Assembly (NCBI GenBank): GCA_050331695.1
Contig: JBHJGP010000014.1
Coordinates: forward strand, 62,001 to 126,000
Length of the DNA: 64,000 nucleotides
DNA from: JBHJGP01 sp050331695
Lineage (GTDB): Bacteria > Pseudomonadota > Alphaproteobacteria > Geminicoccales > Geminicoccaceae
Direction of reading: 5' to 3'
Position numbers and translations under genes: made by a program. Shown here piece after piece: positions 36,560 through 44,798 of this stretch. The notes beneath the pieces are model-generated. The model did no database searches, had not been told where the DNA came from, and saw only the letters and a list, made by a program, of their open reading frames with translations. How positions within the stretch are numbered: position 1 is the stretch's first letter; each line of letters starts with the position of its first letter.

Positions 36560-36946
36560 TCAGAACGTGCCGAGAACGCCCGAGATCTTGGTCTTGAGGG
36601 TTTCCGCGTTGAACGGTTTGACGATGTAGGTGTCGACGCCCGCTTCCTTGGCGGCGACGATGTTTTCGCTTCGGCTCTCGGCGGTGACCATGATGAAGGG
36701 CGTATCCTTCAAGGCCCGATCGGCGCGGACATGACGCAACAGGTCGAGGCCGGACATCGGCTGCATGTTCCAGTCCGAGATCACCAGCGCGTAACTCTTC
36801 TCCTTCATCCGGGCCAGGGCCATGCTTCCGTCGGGCGCCTCGTCGACATTGGTCAAACCCAGCTGTTTCAACAGGTTGCGTATGATCCGCAGCATGGTCT
36901 TGTAGTCGTCGACGATGAGGATGGGCATGGTTTTGTCGACCGCCAT
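36560..36946 (-). CDS. cheY: CheY-type single-domain response regulator
   Basis: The 128-residue receiver domain carries the acidic pair in ILIVDDYKT, the phospho-acceptor Asp in VISDWNMQPMSG, the conserved Thr in IMVTAES and Lys in YIVKPF. No output domain follows. It is probably the motor-binding CheY, as it is encoded within the fliM operon. The ATG at 36946 has AGGAGTG upstream; an earlier start would add 13 residues. Confidence 0.93.
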   Translation of the reverse strand: MAVDKTMPILIVDDYKTMLRIIRNLLKQLGLTNVDEAPDGSMALARMKEKSYALVISDWNMQPMSGLDLLRHVRADRALKDTPFIMVTAESRSENIVAAKEAGVDTYIVKPFNAETLKTKISGVLGTF

Positions 36947-37056
36947 GGTCGGCACTCCTATTCGGGTTGGCCAAGGGGCTGGCACGTGGGGCGAGCGGCC
37001 CGCGCTTTTGCGCCGATCGCGTGCGCGACCTTAGGCGGCTTGTGGTTAAGGGCCGG

Positions 37057-37782
37057 TTAAGAGGACGGGTCCGGCTCGAGCAGGTCGGCTCTGTTTTTCC
37101 GCTCGGCCAGCCGCTCGGTCAGCTGGCGGGCCCGGGCCGGCTCCATGGCGGCGATGATCGGCGCCATCTTGGTCTCCTTCATCCGATCGGCGACCGCGAA
37201 CAGAATGTCGCCGTCGAGCTGGTTGAAGATCAGCGCCGCCTTCTTGGCCTTCATGGTCTCGTAGGTTTTGACCAGGCGAAGGATGCGACGCTCGTCCTCG
37301 GCATCCAGCGTTTCGATCAGGCCGTTAATCTCGTCCCGGAGTAAGCGAAGCGCCTGGAGTTGATCCTGCACCCGTTTTTCGAGTGCCGTCACCACAGCCT
37401 CGCGCAGGTCGAGGGCGTCCCGGCGCCGTTCGAGATCGGAGCGCTCGACCGCGAACGGATCGTCGGGATCGAGCATCGGCACCGCACCGTCGTTCCCAAG
37501 TTCGGACGCCATCGCGAGGGGCTCGGAAAGCGGGTCCTGATCGGGACCAGCGGCCGGCTCGATTTCGGCCATCAAGCGCGCCAGGTCCGCTTCAATGGGC
37601 TGGACAGGGTCTTCCGCCGCCGGCGACAGGTCAGCGAAAAGACGCTCTACCGGTCCGAAAAGCTGGCTTGCGATCACCGCCAGGGCAAAAGCGACGACCA
37701 GCGGAAACGGCGAGAACGCGCGCCGAGACCGGTTGGTCTCGGCGGCGGTGGGCGGCTCGGGAGAGACGTCGGCCTTTCTCAT
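37057..37782 (-). CDS. motE: MotE-like protein with MgtE N-terminal domain
   Basis: The 241-residue protein has one membrane helix at about 26-44, an acidic linker, a coiled coil at about 112-160, and an MgtE-N-like helical domain at about 165-230 with RILRLVKTYETMKAKKAALIF and AMEPARARQLTERLAER. This layout is that of MotE in alphaproteobacterial flagellar loci. In Sinorhizobium, MotE is a periplasmic chaperone for MotC. It overlaps the DUF6468 gene by ATGA. The 110-bp gap to cheY could hold another promoter. Confidence 0.82.
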   Translation of the reverse strand: MRKADVSPEPPTAAETNRSRRAFSPFPLVVAFALAVIASQLFGPVERLFADLSPAAEDPVQPIEADLARLMAEIEPAAGPDQDPLSEPLAMASELGNDGAVPMLDPDDPFAVERSDLERRRDALDLREAVVTALEKRVQDQLQALRLLRDEINGLIETLDAEDERRILRLVKTYETMKAKKAALIFNQLDGDILFAVADRMKETKMAPIIAAMEPARARQLTERLAERKNRADLLEPDPSS

Positions 37783-38174
37783 CAGCCGGCACGGAGCGCT
37801 CGCAGCAAGGCGTCGCTCTCGGCATCGCTCGGGCCGTCAAGATCGGGTGCTCGAGGGCGTTGTTCGGCCTTCCTGCTCTGGCCTTCTTCCACGAACGTTC
37901 GACTGAGATCGATTGTGCTTTGCAACATCTTGCGCTGCTGCTTGGCGAGATGGATCGTGCGATCCAGTTCCGAGCGTTCACTGTCGGTGGCGACCTTCAG
38001 CTTGCGGATCGCGGCCTCGGCCCGGCGTATGGTCAGGTCGAGCGCGGTCACGAAGGCTTCGAGCTTGTGCCGGTCGTTCCTGAACAAAGCGAGCCGGCGG
38101 TGAACCAGCCAGCAATAGCCGATGGTGATCAAGAGGAGCGCGATCAACACCAATTGCAACGCCGTATCAACCAT
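37782..38174 (-). CDS. DUF6468 family protein
   Basis: The 130-residue protein has an N-terminal membrane helix (about 4-22), a long basic helical region with EAFVTALDLTIRRAEAAIRKLK and a Ser/Asp-rich C-terminus. DUF6468 proteins are regularly encoded with fliM in alphaproteobacteria; no role is established. The ATG at 38174 overlaps the fliM 3' end by 8 bp. A longer frame upstream lies in fliM. Confidence 0.78.
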   Translation of the reverse strand: MVDTALQLVLIALLLITIGYCWLVHRRLALFRNDRHKLEAFVTALDLTIRRAEAAIRKLKVATDSERSELDRTIHLAKQQRKMLQSTIDLSRTFVEEGQSRKAEQRPRAPDLDGPSDAESDALLRALRAG

Positions 38175-39297
38175 CGCCTTGCTCCATGGGTTGGACCAGC
38201 GACCCCTTGACCTTGACGGCGATAGTGTCACCGATCCGGCCCATGTGACCGTCGAAGAGCTCGGCCGCCCCGCAACGAAGCTTGATCACGGAATCGGGCT
38301 TGGCGGCCAGGGGCACGACGGAGCCGACCTTGAGGCCCATGACCTTCGCCAGCGAAATGGTCTGTTGATCCAAGACCGCTTCCAGCTCGACATCCGTCAA
38401 CAAGATCTCCTTGGCCAGATGGCTCTCCCAGATGGAATCGCGGCCGAACTTTTCGCCCATGAACATCTGCAATAGAACCGTCCGGGCCGGTTCCAAGGTG
38501 GCGTAGGGCAGGAGGAATTCGATGCAGCCGCCCCGGTCTTCCATGTCGATGCGCAGCTTGAAGACGATGGCGGCGTTCCCGGGTCGGGCGATCGCCGCGA
38601 ACCTCGGGTTGGTTTCCAGCCGATCGAAGACGAAATTGACCTCGGTCACGGGGCGGAAGGCGGCACTCAGATCCGCCAGGATCAGGCCGATCAGGCGGGT
38701 CACCAGATTGCCCTCGATGGTCGTGTAGGGGCGCCCCTCGACCCGCATCGGCGCGGTTCCGCGGCGGGCTCCCAACAATACGTCGACGATCGAATAGATC
38801 ATTTCACTGTCGACGGTGACCAGTCCGTAATTGTCCCATTCCTCGGCGCGCATGACGCTGATCATCGCCGGCATAGGCACCGAATCGAGATAGTCGCCGA
38901 AGCGAAGCGAGGTGATGTTGTCGATGGCGACATCGACATTCTCGGAGGTGAAGTTGCGCAGCGACGTGGTCAGTATGCGAACCAGGCGATCGAACACGAT
39001 CTCGAGCATCGGCAGACGCTCGTAGGTGACGCTGTTCGAGTTGATCAGGCCCATCATGCCCGACTGGTCCGCGCCGTCGTCATCGCCGGCGACGCCAAGG
39101 AGGCTGTCGATCTCGTCCTGGTTCAGCGCGCGGCCGACCGTGTCGTCATCGTCCGCTTCGTCATCGCCGGGTAGTTCCCACTCGGCCGCTAGCGCGTCCA
39201 CGTCGGTGTTTTCAGCCTCGTCGCCGGTGGCCATGGCCTGCCACTCGGCGCCCATGCCATCGGCTTCGCCGTCGACGTTCTGATCGGGATCGGCCAT
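38167..39297 (-). CDS. fliM: Flagellar motor switch protein FliM
   Basis: The 376-residue protein has the FliM middle domain (about 85-270), with LPMLEIVFDRLVRILTTSLRNF and a GGCIEFLLPYATLEPARTVL stretch, and a C-terminal SPOA domain (about 290-370) with DVELEAVLDQQ and GSVVPLAAKPD. The CheY-binding motif NQDEIDSLL is at about 59-67, behind a 55-residue acidic leader holding two AEW repeats. The motif is only a few residues from the N-terminus in E. coli. It lies in the leftward operon after fliL. Confidence 0.95.
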   Translation of the reverse strand: MADPDQNVDGEADGMGAEWQAMATGDEAENTDVDALAAEWELPGDDEADDDDTVGRALNQDEIDSLLGVAGDDDGADQSGMMGLINSNSVTYERLPMLEIVFDRLVRILTTSLRNFTSENVDVAIDNITSLRFGDYLDSVPMPAMISVMRAEEWDNYGLVTVDSEMIYSIVDVLLGARRGTAPMRVEGRPYTTIEGNLVTRLIGLILADLSAAFRPVTEVNFVFDRLETNPRFAAIARPGNAAIVFKLRIDMEDRGGCIEFLLPYATLEPARTVLLQMFMGEKFGRDSIWESHLAKEILLTDVELEAVLDQQTISLAKVMGLKVGSVVPLAAKPDSVIKLRCGAAELFDGHMGRIGDTIAVKVKGSLVQPMEQGDG

Positions 39298-39323
39298 CTA
39301 CCGGTTTCCGGTCCGCTCTCGCC

Positions 39324-39923
39324 CTACTGGACGAGCATTTCCTTGAACAGCACGTTGCTGACCCGGGACGGCGAGATGGCGTGATTGACCCGCGCCATCA
39401 GATCCTCCTTCAGCTTATAGAGGCCGGCTGAGCCGTTCAGTTCGCCCGGATCCATGGCGCGAAGGTAGATCTGGAAGCTGTCGAGGATCCGCGGCGTCAG
39501 CTGGCCGATGCGGCCGGCCGCTTTCTCGTCCTCGACCTCGAGAGCCAGTTTCAGCTTGAGAAACCGGGTCCGTTTGCCGGTGCCGGGAAGATTGACCAGA
39601 ATGTCCGGAAGCTCGACGAAGAGAACCGTCGTCGTGTCTTTGGCGTGGGCACCGCCCGCTGCCAGATCGGCATGGGCCTCGGCCGCGTGATCGCGGCTTC
39701 CACCGTGGTCACCGGCATCACCGTGATCATCATGGTCGCCGGGCATGGCGCCCGGATTGGCCGCGACCTCGACACCACTCTTGCCGCCGATGAGGCCCAT
39801 CATAAAGGCTCCACCGACACCACCGCCGATCAGAAGAAGCGGCACGAGGATGATCAGAATGAGTTTGAGCTTGGAGCCCTTCGGCGGCTCCGGGGTAGCG
39901 CCGGCTTCTGCCTCAGCAGCCAT
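39324..39923 (-). CDS. fliL: Flagellar basal-body-associated protein FliL
   Basis: The 199-residue protein has a membrane helix at about 19-42 and a periplasmic FliL domain (about 95-199) with FVELPDILVNLPGTGKRTRFLKLKLALEVED and a C-terminal NVLFKEMLVQ. FliL surrounds the stator complex. The linker (about 62-94) holds six histidines among many Asp and Gly residues. ATG at 39923, preceded by GAAGGAACC. It is the first gene of the leftward flagellar operon and is divergent from flgF. Confidence 0.93.
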   Translation of the reverse strand: MAAEAEAGATPEPPKGSKLKLILIILVPLLLIGGGVGGAFMMGLIGGKSGVEVAANPGAMPGDHDDHGDAGDHGGSRDHAAEAHADLAAGGAHAKDTTTVLFVELPDILVNLPGTGKRTRFLKLKLALEVEDEKAAGRIGQLTPRILDSFQIYLRAMDPGELNGSAGLYKLKEDLMARVNHAISPSRVSNVLFKEMLVQ

Positions 39924-40002
39924 GGGACGGGTTCCTTCAGATGGCTATGGCTTCGATCCCGGCCAGTTTCCGCGCGCTAGGTTAAGAAAGGGTTGATGCG
40001 GT

Positions 40003-40048
40003 CCGGCAGGAATTGCCGGGTGGCAAGAGCTGCCGGCAGAAACTGCCG
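40003..40048. promoter_or_regulatory. Two enhancer-like palindromes (FlbD ftr-like)
   Basis: CCGGCA-N5-TGCCGG at 40003-40019 and CGGCAG-AAA-CTGCCG at 40034-40048 are near-identical palindromes with centres 30 bp apart, about three helical turns. They lie 50-115 bp upstream of a sigma-54 promoter, where bacterial enhancer-binding proteins bind. Their CGGCA/TGCCG halves recall the ftr sites of Caulobacter FlbD as I remember them. They may also affect fliL, which starts 80 bp to the left. Confidence 0.65.
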
Positions 40049-40100
40049 CTTTCCCCAGTCACCTACCAGTGAAACCTATTATATTCAGAGGCTTAGAGGT

Positions 40101-40116
40101 TGGCACGGCGGTTGCT
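40101..40116 (+). promoter_or_regulatory. Sigma-54 promoter of flgF operon
   Basis: TGGCACG-GCGG-TTGCT matches the -24/-12 sigma-54 consensus exactly (TGGCACG, four bases, TTGCW). Transcription would begin near 40127, about 40 bases before the flgF ATG. Sigma-54 control fits a class III-type flagellar rod operon and requires an activator, for which the two palindromes upstream are candidate sites. Confidence 0.85.
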
Positions 40117-40167
40117 GCTAAGGGCGCGGCGGGTCGGTCGATGGTTTCCCGTCAGGAGCTGGAGTTC

Positions 40168-40890
40168 ATGAACAACACGAGCTACGTCGCGCTCAGCCGG
40201 CAGACGGCTTTGGAACGGATGATGACGGTGATCGCCAATAATGTGGCGAACAGCGCGTCGACCGGTTTCAAGGCCGAGCGGGTTCGTTTCGACACGGTTC
40301 TCGAGGATGCCGGCGCCGCCGGCGATATCGCCTTCGTCCAGGATGTCGGCGCCCGGATCGACCTGCGCGACGGGCCGATCGAAGCCACCGGCAATCCGCT
40401 CGATCTGGCCATCCAGGGCGACGGCTTTTTCGTCGTCGGCACGGCGGCCGGTGATCGCTACACCAGCGCCGGCCAGTTTCGCCTCAACGATATCGGCGAG
40501 ATCGTGACCGCGAGCGGCGATCCCGTGATGACGATCGACGACGTCTCCGTTCTGATCCCGGCTGAAACCAAGAACATCACGGTTGCCGCCGATGGCACGG
40601 TCACCGCCGATGAGGTCTTCGTCGGCCAGCTGGCGAAGGTTCGCTTCGCCGAGCCCGACAGTCTGGTCCGGGTGGGCGACACTTTGTTCGCCAGCGACGC
40701 CCTGCCGGAGCCGGCGGCCGACAGCGAGATCCAGCAGGGCATGATCGAAGGAAGCAATGTCCAGGCGGTGCTCGAGATCACTCAGATGATGCAGACGGTG
40801 CGGTCTTTTCAGAGCACCCAGAAGGTGATCGAGACCCAGCATGATCTCACCCGCCGGGCGGTGGAGAGGATACTCGATGTTAGCAGTTGA
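40168..40890 (+). CDS. flgF: Flagellar proximal rod protein FlgF
   Basis: The 240-residue protein has the rod N-terminal signature VALSRQTALERMMTVIANNVAN, TGFKAERVRFD, the middle GNPLDLAIQGDGFFVV block (about 78-93) and the C-terminal helix QTVRSFQSTQKVIETQHDLTRRAVERIL. Start is the ATG at 40168, giving MNNTSYVA, with AGGAG upstream; a longer frame would begin before the sigma-54 transcription start. First gene of flgF-flgG-flgA-flgH. Confidence 0.95.
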   Translation: MNNTSYVALSRQTALERMMTVIANNVANSASTGFKAERVRFDTVLEDAGAAGDIAFVQDVGARIDLRDGPIEATGNPLDLAIQGDGFFVVGTAAGDRYTSAGQFRLNDIGEIVTASGDPVMTIDDVSVLIPAETKNITVAADGTVTADEVFVGQLAKVRFAEPDSLVRVGDTLFASDALPEPAADSEIQQGMIEGSNVQAVLEITQMMQTVRSFQSTQKVIETQHDLTRRAVERILDVSS

Positions 40891-40923
40891 CGGTTCCATG
40901 ATCGGCACTCTTGAGGATTTGCC

Positions 40924-41709
40924 ATGCGCTCTCTAAGCGTCGCGGCCACCGGCATGATGGCCCAGCAGATGAACGTCGAGGTCATCTCGAACAACATCGC
41001 GAACATGACGACCGCGGGTTACAAGAAGCGCCGCGCCGAATTCCAGGACCTGCTCTACCAAAATCAGCGGCGGACCGGTGCCAACAGCTCCGAAGCGGGC
41101 ACGCTGGTCGCCGCGGGCGTTCAGCTGGGCCTCGGTGTGAAGCCGGCGGCCGTCTACCGGGTACATGCCCAGGGCGATATGGTTTCGACCGAAAGCCCCC
41201 TGGACGTTGCCATCCAGGGCAAGGGCTTCTTCGTCATCGAGAAACCGGACGGCGAGCTCGCCTACACCCGGAGCGGCCAGTTTCAGCTTGGGCCGGACGG
41301 GATCCTGGTCAATGCCGACGGCTACACGGTAAGCCCGGGCATCACCGTGCCGGAAGACGCGACCGAGATTTCGGTCAATGCCGAAGGGGGAGTGTCGGCC
41401 CGGGTGGCGGGCGAGGTCGAGCCCGTCGAGTTGGGCCGCTTGGAGCTGGCGCTTTTCGCCAATCCGACGGGTCTCGATGCGATCGGCAACAATCTTCTGT
41501 TGGAGACACCCTCTTCCGGTGGGGCGTTGATCGGCGCGCCCGGCAGCGAGGGCTACGGCACTCTGCTTCAGGGTTTCGTCGAGAGTTCGAACGTCAATCC
41601 GGTCGCGGAGATGACCTCGCTGATCACGGCGCAGCGGGCTTATGACCTCAACTCGAAGGTCATTTCCGCCTCCGATGAGATGCTTTCCACCATTACGCAG
41701 CTCAGGTGA
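40924..41709 (+). CDS. flgG: Flagellar distal rod protein FlgG
   Basis: The 261-residue protein begins MRSLSVAATGMMAQQMNVE and NIANMTTAGYKKRRAEFQDLLYQ, has SPLDVAIQGKGFFVI (about 92-106), and ends with NVNPVAEMTSLITAQRAYDLNSKVI. Length equals FlgG of other species. The distal rod crosses the peptidoglycan and outer membrane bushing formed by FlgI and FlgH. Gap to flgF is 33 bp and to flgA 6 bp. Confidence 0.97.
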   Translation: MRSLSVAATGMMAQQMNVEVISNNIANMTTAGYKKRRAEFQDLLYQNQRRTGANSSEAGTLVAAGVQLGLGVKPAAVYRVHAQGDMVSTESPLDVAIQGKGFFVIEKPDGELAYTRSGQFQLGPDGILVNADGYTVSPGITVPEDATEISVNAEGGVSARVAGEVEPVELGRLELALFANPTGLDAIGNNLLLETPSSGGALIGAPGSEGYGTLLQGFVESSNVNPVAEMTSLITAQRAYDLNSKVISASDEMLSTITQLR

Positions 41710-41715
41710 TCATCG

Positions 41716-42450
41716 ATGCGTAAACTTTTTGCTGGAGCTTTGACCGTGCTGGTCGTTCTGATGACCGGCTTGCTCAACGATGCCCGGGCGGCGCGGGCGG
41801 TTCTGGCGTCCGGTGAGGCCCTGACCGAAGCCTTGGCCGAGGCGCTGATCATCGAGACCTTGGCGGCCGAGGGTGAGACGGGCCGTTTTCGCCTGCGGAT
41901 CGCCAGTCCCGCCCTGCCGGTGGGCAACCCCCACGATCGGGCGGTCACCCTTCGCCTCGATCATGTCGACTATGAGCCGCGCCAGGGCCGTTTCCAGGCA
42001 CGCCTGGCGGTGGTGGTCGAGGACAGCACCGAAGGTCATCTCCAGATCACCGGACGGGCCGAACGGTTGATCGAGATACCGGTGCCGGCGCGTACGCTTG
42101 GCGCCGGAGAGGTGATCCGGGCGGAGGATTTGGTCTGGCAGACCATGGCCGAACGTCGCGTCGGCTCGGACGCAATCGTCGACATGGACCAGCTGATCGG
42201 GGCGGAAGCGCGCCGCCGCCTGTCCGCGGAACGGCCCGTCCGGCTGGCCCATATCGGCCAGCATCGATTGGTTCAAAAAGGCCGGACGGTAACCATGGTC
42301 TACCGTCGGCCGGGGATCGAGCTCGCGGCTCGCGGCCGCGCAATGGAAGACGGGGTTTTCGGTCAGACGATCTCGCTCAAATCCGCCCATGGCGGCCGTC
42401 AGGTGTGGGGCCGTGTCGTTGGCGGTGATCAGGTCTTGGTGGGAGAATGA
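41716..42450 (+). CDS. flgA: P-ring assembly chaperone FlgA
   Basis: The 244-residue protein has a signal peptide (cleavage near ARAARA, about 23-27) and a C-terminal SAF domain with RTLGAGEVIRAEDLVWQTM (about 120-138), LIGAEARRRLSAERPVRLAHI and the final GRVVGGDQVLV. FlgA assists FlgI assembly in the periplasm. It overlaps flgH by ATGA. No flgI is in the window. Confidence 0.93.
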   Translation: MRKLFAGALTVLVVLMTGLLNDARAARAVLASGEALTEALAEALIIETLAAEGETGRFRLRIASPALPVGNPHDRAVTLRLDHVDYEPRQGRFQARLAVVVEDSTEGHLQITGRAERLIEIPVPARTLGAGEVIRAEDLVWQTMAERRVGSDAIVDMDQLIGAEARRRLSAERPVRLAHIGQHRLVQKGRTVTMVYRRPGIELAARGRAMEDGVFGQTISLKSAHGGRQVWGRVVGGDQVLVGE

Positions 42451-43193
42451 CGATGCGGCGCACGCTGATGGTGATTTTCGCCGGTCTGTTGATCACGGGC
42501 TGCAATGCCGGCGAGCGGTTGGCCAATATCGGCAAAGCTCCCGATCTGTCGCCGATCGAGAACCCGGTTCAGGCTCCGGGCTACCAGGCCGTCAATTTGC
42601 CGATGCCGGCGCCCGAATTCGTCGGGCCCATGGCCGCCAACTCGTTGTGGCGGCAGGGCGCTCGGGGGTTCTTCAAGGATCAAAGGGCCGGTACGGTCGG
42701 CGACGTTCTCACGGTCAAGGTCACCATCAGTGATCGGGCCAGTTTGAACAATCAAACCTCCCGGTCGCGGGACAATGAGGAGGATTTGGGCGTCGGCGGT
42801 TTCTTTGGCCTCGAGAGCGAGCTTGACCAGGTGTTTCCCGACGCCGTCGATTCCGACAATTTGATCGGCCTCGACAGCTCCACGTCGAATACGGGCCGGG
42901 GCACGGTGACCCGGAACGAGCAGATCGTCCTCAACGTCGCGGCCTTGGTCACCCAGGTCCTGCCGAACGGCAATCTGGTGATCAGCGGACGCCAGGAAGT
43001 ACGGGTCAACTTCGAAGTCCGGGAACTTTTCATCGCCGGCGTCGTGCGCCCCGAAGACATCACGCCGTTCAATACCATCAGTCACGAACAGATCGCCGAA
43101 CTGCGGGTGGCCTACGGCGGACGCGGCCAGATCAGTGACTTCCAACAACCACGCTACGGCACGCAAGTTCTGGACGTCATCTTGCCGTTCTGA
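42447..43193 (+). CDS. flgH: Flagellar L-ring lipoprotein FlgH
   Basis: The 248-residue protein has a lipoprotein signal with lipobox LLITGC (cysteine about 19), then NSLWRQGARGFFKDQRAGTVGDVLTVKVTISDRA (about 65-98), NGNLVISGRQEVRVNFE and VRPEDITPFNTISHEQIAELRVAYGGRG. These are the FlgH hallmarks. It forms the outer-membrane L ring. In the usual order flgI follows flgH, but here a spacer and a GGDEF gene follow. Confidence 0.97.
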   Translation: MTMRRTLMVIFAGLLITGCNAGERLANIGKAPDLSPIENPVQAPGYQAVNLPMPAPEFVGPMAANSLWRQGARGFFKDQRAGTVGDVLTVKVTISDRASLNNQTSRSRDNEEDLGVGGFFGLESELDQVFPDAVDSDNLIGLDSSTSNTGRGTVTRNEQIVLNVAALVTQVLPNGNLVISGRQEVRVNFEVRELFIAGVVRPEDITPFNTISHEQIAELRVAYGGRGQISDFQQPRYGTQVLDVILPF

Positions 43194-43765
43194 TCCGGTA
43201 CGGCCCGTGTCAAGGTCTCCTCGACGGCAGAGACTTTCTAAAAAGGTTTATAAAACTCCAAATAGACACCTAAAAGTTATTTCTCGCGCGTTTACCGTGT
43301 CGCCTCACATTCAAAACATTGATTGCCTCTCGACAAAGCCCGGTTTTGTCCTAAATTTAGAGGCGAACAAACAGATTTGAGGATCGAAGCGCCCGATCAA
43401 ATTTCAACCTAAAGACGAACAAAATAGGAATTTTGCGTTGTATAGGTGAGCTTGATAGGGCGAACTTTGCGGGTTCGTTGGTTTGGCCTGTCAATCGAGC
43501 AAACTCGGATTTTTGTTTCCTTTTGCGAAAAATGCGTCATTGATTTGCCGTGCGGAAGTCGAAGCAAGACGATCGGCCCATCGTTATTCGAAGCTGTTGA
43601 AACTGTTGGTTGTTGGTTTCGTTTGGGAGGGGTGATGGTTGAGCTTGGTCGTTCGGCGAAGAAGCGGCGTTTGTGTCCTGTGATCAAACGCACCGCCTTT
43701 CAGACCGACGGCGCTTATGGGTTGAGCGCTTAACGTAAGGTCATTTGTGAACGGATTTCGACGTC
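43194..43765. other. AT-rich gene-free spacer after flgH
   Basis: About 570 bases with far lower GC content than the surroundings. Two short frames (43446-43733 plus, 43409-43693 minus) exist, but neither has a good ribosome-binding site, domain or codon pattern of this genome, so I do not call them. A weak hairpin, AAGGTCTC and GAGACTTT near 43213-43238, follows flgH, without a clear U-run. A nested palindrome lies at 43325-43364. The base composition suggests a promoter-rich or recently acquired stretch. Confidence 0.45.
43325..43364. repeat. Nested inverted repeat in AT-rich spacer
   Basis: GCCTCT (43325-43330) pairs with AGAGGC (43359-43364); inside, GACAAA (43332-43337) pairs with TTTGTC (43345-43350); and CTAAATTTAG (43351-43360) is itself a perfect palindrome. 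Hairpin formation and the inner palindrome are alternatives. It may be a regulatory site or a remnant of a small mobile element; no second copy was seen in the window. Confidence 0.45.
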
Positions 43766-44698
43766 ATGGTTGCCAGTGTGTCTTCAACAATGGTCGGGGG
43801 CAGGCTTCTCCAGAGCGACCGCTTGGCAGAGCTTGCGCTTCGGGCGCTTGATTGCGGTATACTTTGCCTCGATCGCTTGGGCATTCTCCTCGCCGCCAAT
43901 CCGACGGCGCTGCGGCTCTTGGTGGCGCAAGAACAGGCCGTCTTGGGCCGGCCTTTGTGCGAGGCGTTTAAGCTCATCGAGCCCGACGGCACGCCGGTGG
44001 CGCTGACCTGGGACTCGGACCATTTGGATAAGCACGAGCCCTTGCCGCCGGGCGCCTGCGTGCGGGATGGGTTGGGCCGCCTGATCGCGGTTTCCGGTTC
44101 GATCTCGCCGCTTGTGGACGATCAGCGCACGGCTATTGGCGCCGTCATCTCCTTTCGGGACGCGACGGATGAGCGCGCGAGAACCTCGCTTCTGACCCAC
44201 CGGGCCACTCACGATGCGCTGACCGGCCTGCCGATCCGTTGGCTGTTGCAGGATCGCATGCGCCACGCCGTGGCGCGGGCCAAACGCCAGGTCAGTCAGA
44301 TCGCCGTCTTGGCCTTGGACCTCGACGGCTTCAAGGCTGTGAACGATCTTTACGGTCATAGCTATGGCGATCAGGTCCTGGCCGACGTGGCCCGCTTTCT
44401 TGGGTTGCGAAAACGTGAGGCCGACACCTTCGGCCGTCTCGGCGGCGATGAGTTCGTTCTGATCCAACAGGACGTGACGGATCGGTCGGAGCCCGCTGTC
44501 TTGGCGGAGCGTATGATCGACACGCTGATCGCGTGGGCCCGAAAGCAGCCCAAAACCCTGCAACTCGGCCTTTCGGTGGGTATCGCCTTTTACCCGATCC
44601 ACGGCGACGGTCCGGACCAACTGCTGAAGGCGGCCGACAAAGCGTTGTACGAGGCCAAACGGTCGGGGGGGTGCGCCTACCGCGTGGCGGAGAGCTGA
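43766..44698 (+). CDS. PAS-GGDEF diguanylate cyclase
   Basis: The 310-residue soluble protein has a PAS-like sensor at about 20-135 (ALRALDCGILCLDRLGILLAANP; VISFRDATDERA) and a GGDEF domain at about 145-310. The active site RLGGDEF is intact. READ, the RxxD inhibitory site, lies five residues before GGDEF, so product inhibition should work, unlike in the GGDEF-EAL protein at 1.7-4.1 kb. It follows the flagellar genes, so a part in motility control is possible. ATG at 43766; the ribosome-binding site is weak and a later ATG at residue 9 is possible. Confidence 0.9.
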   Translation: MVASVSSTMVGGRLLQSDRLAELALRALDCGILCLDRLGILLAANPTALRLLVAQEQAVLGRPLCEAFKLIEPDGTPVALTWDSDHLDKHEPLPPGACVRDGLGRLIAVSGSISPLVDDQRTAIGAVISFRDATDERARTSLLTHRATHDALTGLPIRWLLQDRMRHAVARAKRQVSQIAVLALDLDGFKAVNDLYGHSYGDQVLADVARFLGLRKREADTFGRLGGDEFVLIQQDVTDRSEPAVLAERMIDTLIAWARKQPKTLQLGLSVGIAFYPIHGDGPDQLLKAADKALYEAKRSGGCAYRVAES

Positions 44699-44798
44699 CA
44701 AACCAGCAAGCGACCATTGATCATCGCTTGAGCGGGCCAGTGAGAGATTGACGCAACCGCGCCCGGCGCGCCGCCGTCGGCCAAACGGGGCGACGGCA

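Noticed and set aside
43446..43733. 95-codon frame in the AT-rich spacer
   Set aside because: GTG start with poor ribosome-binding site, no domain, overlapping frame of equal length on the other strand.
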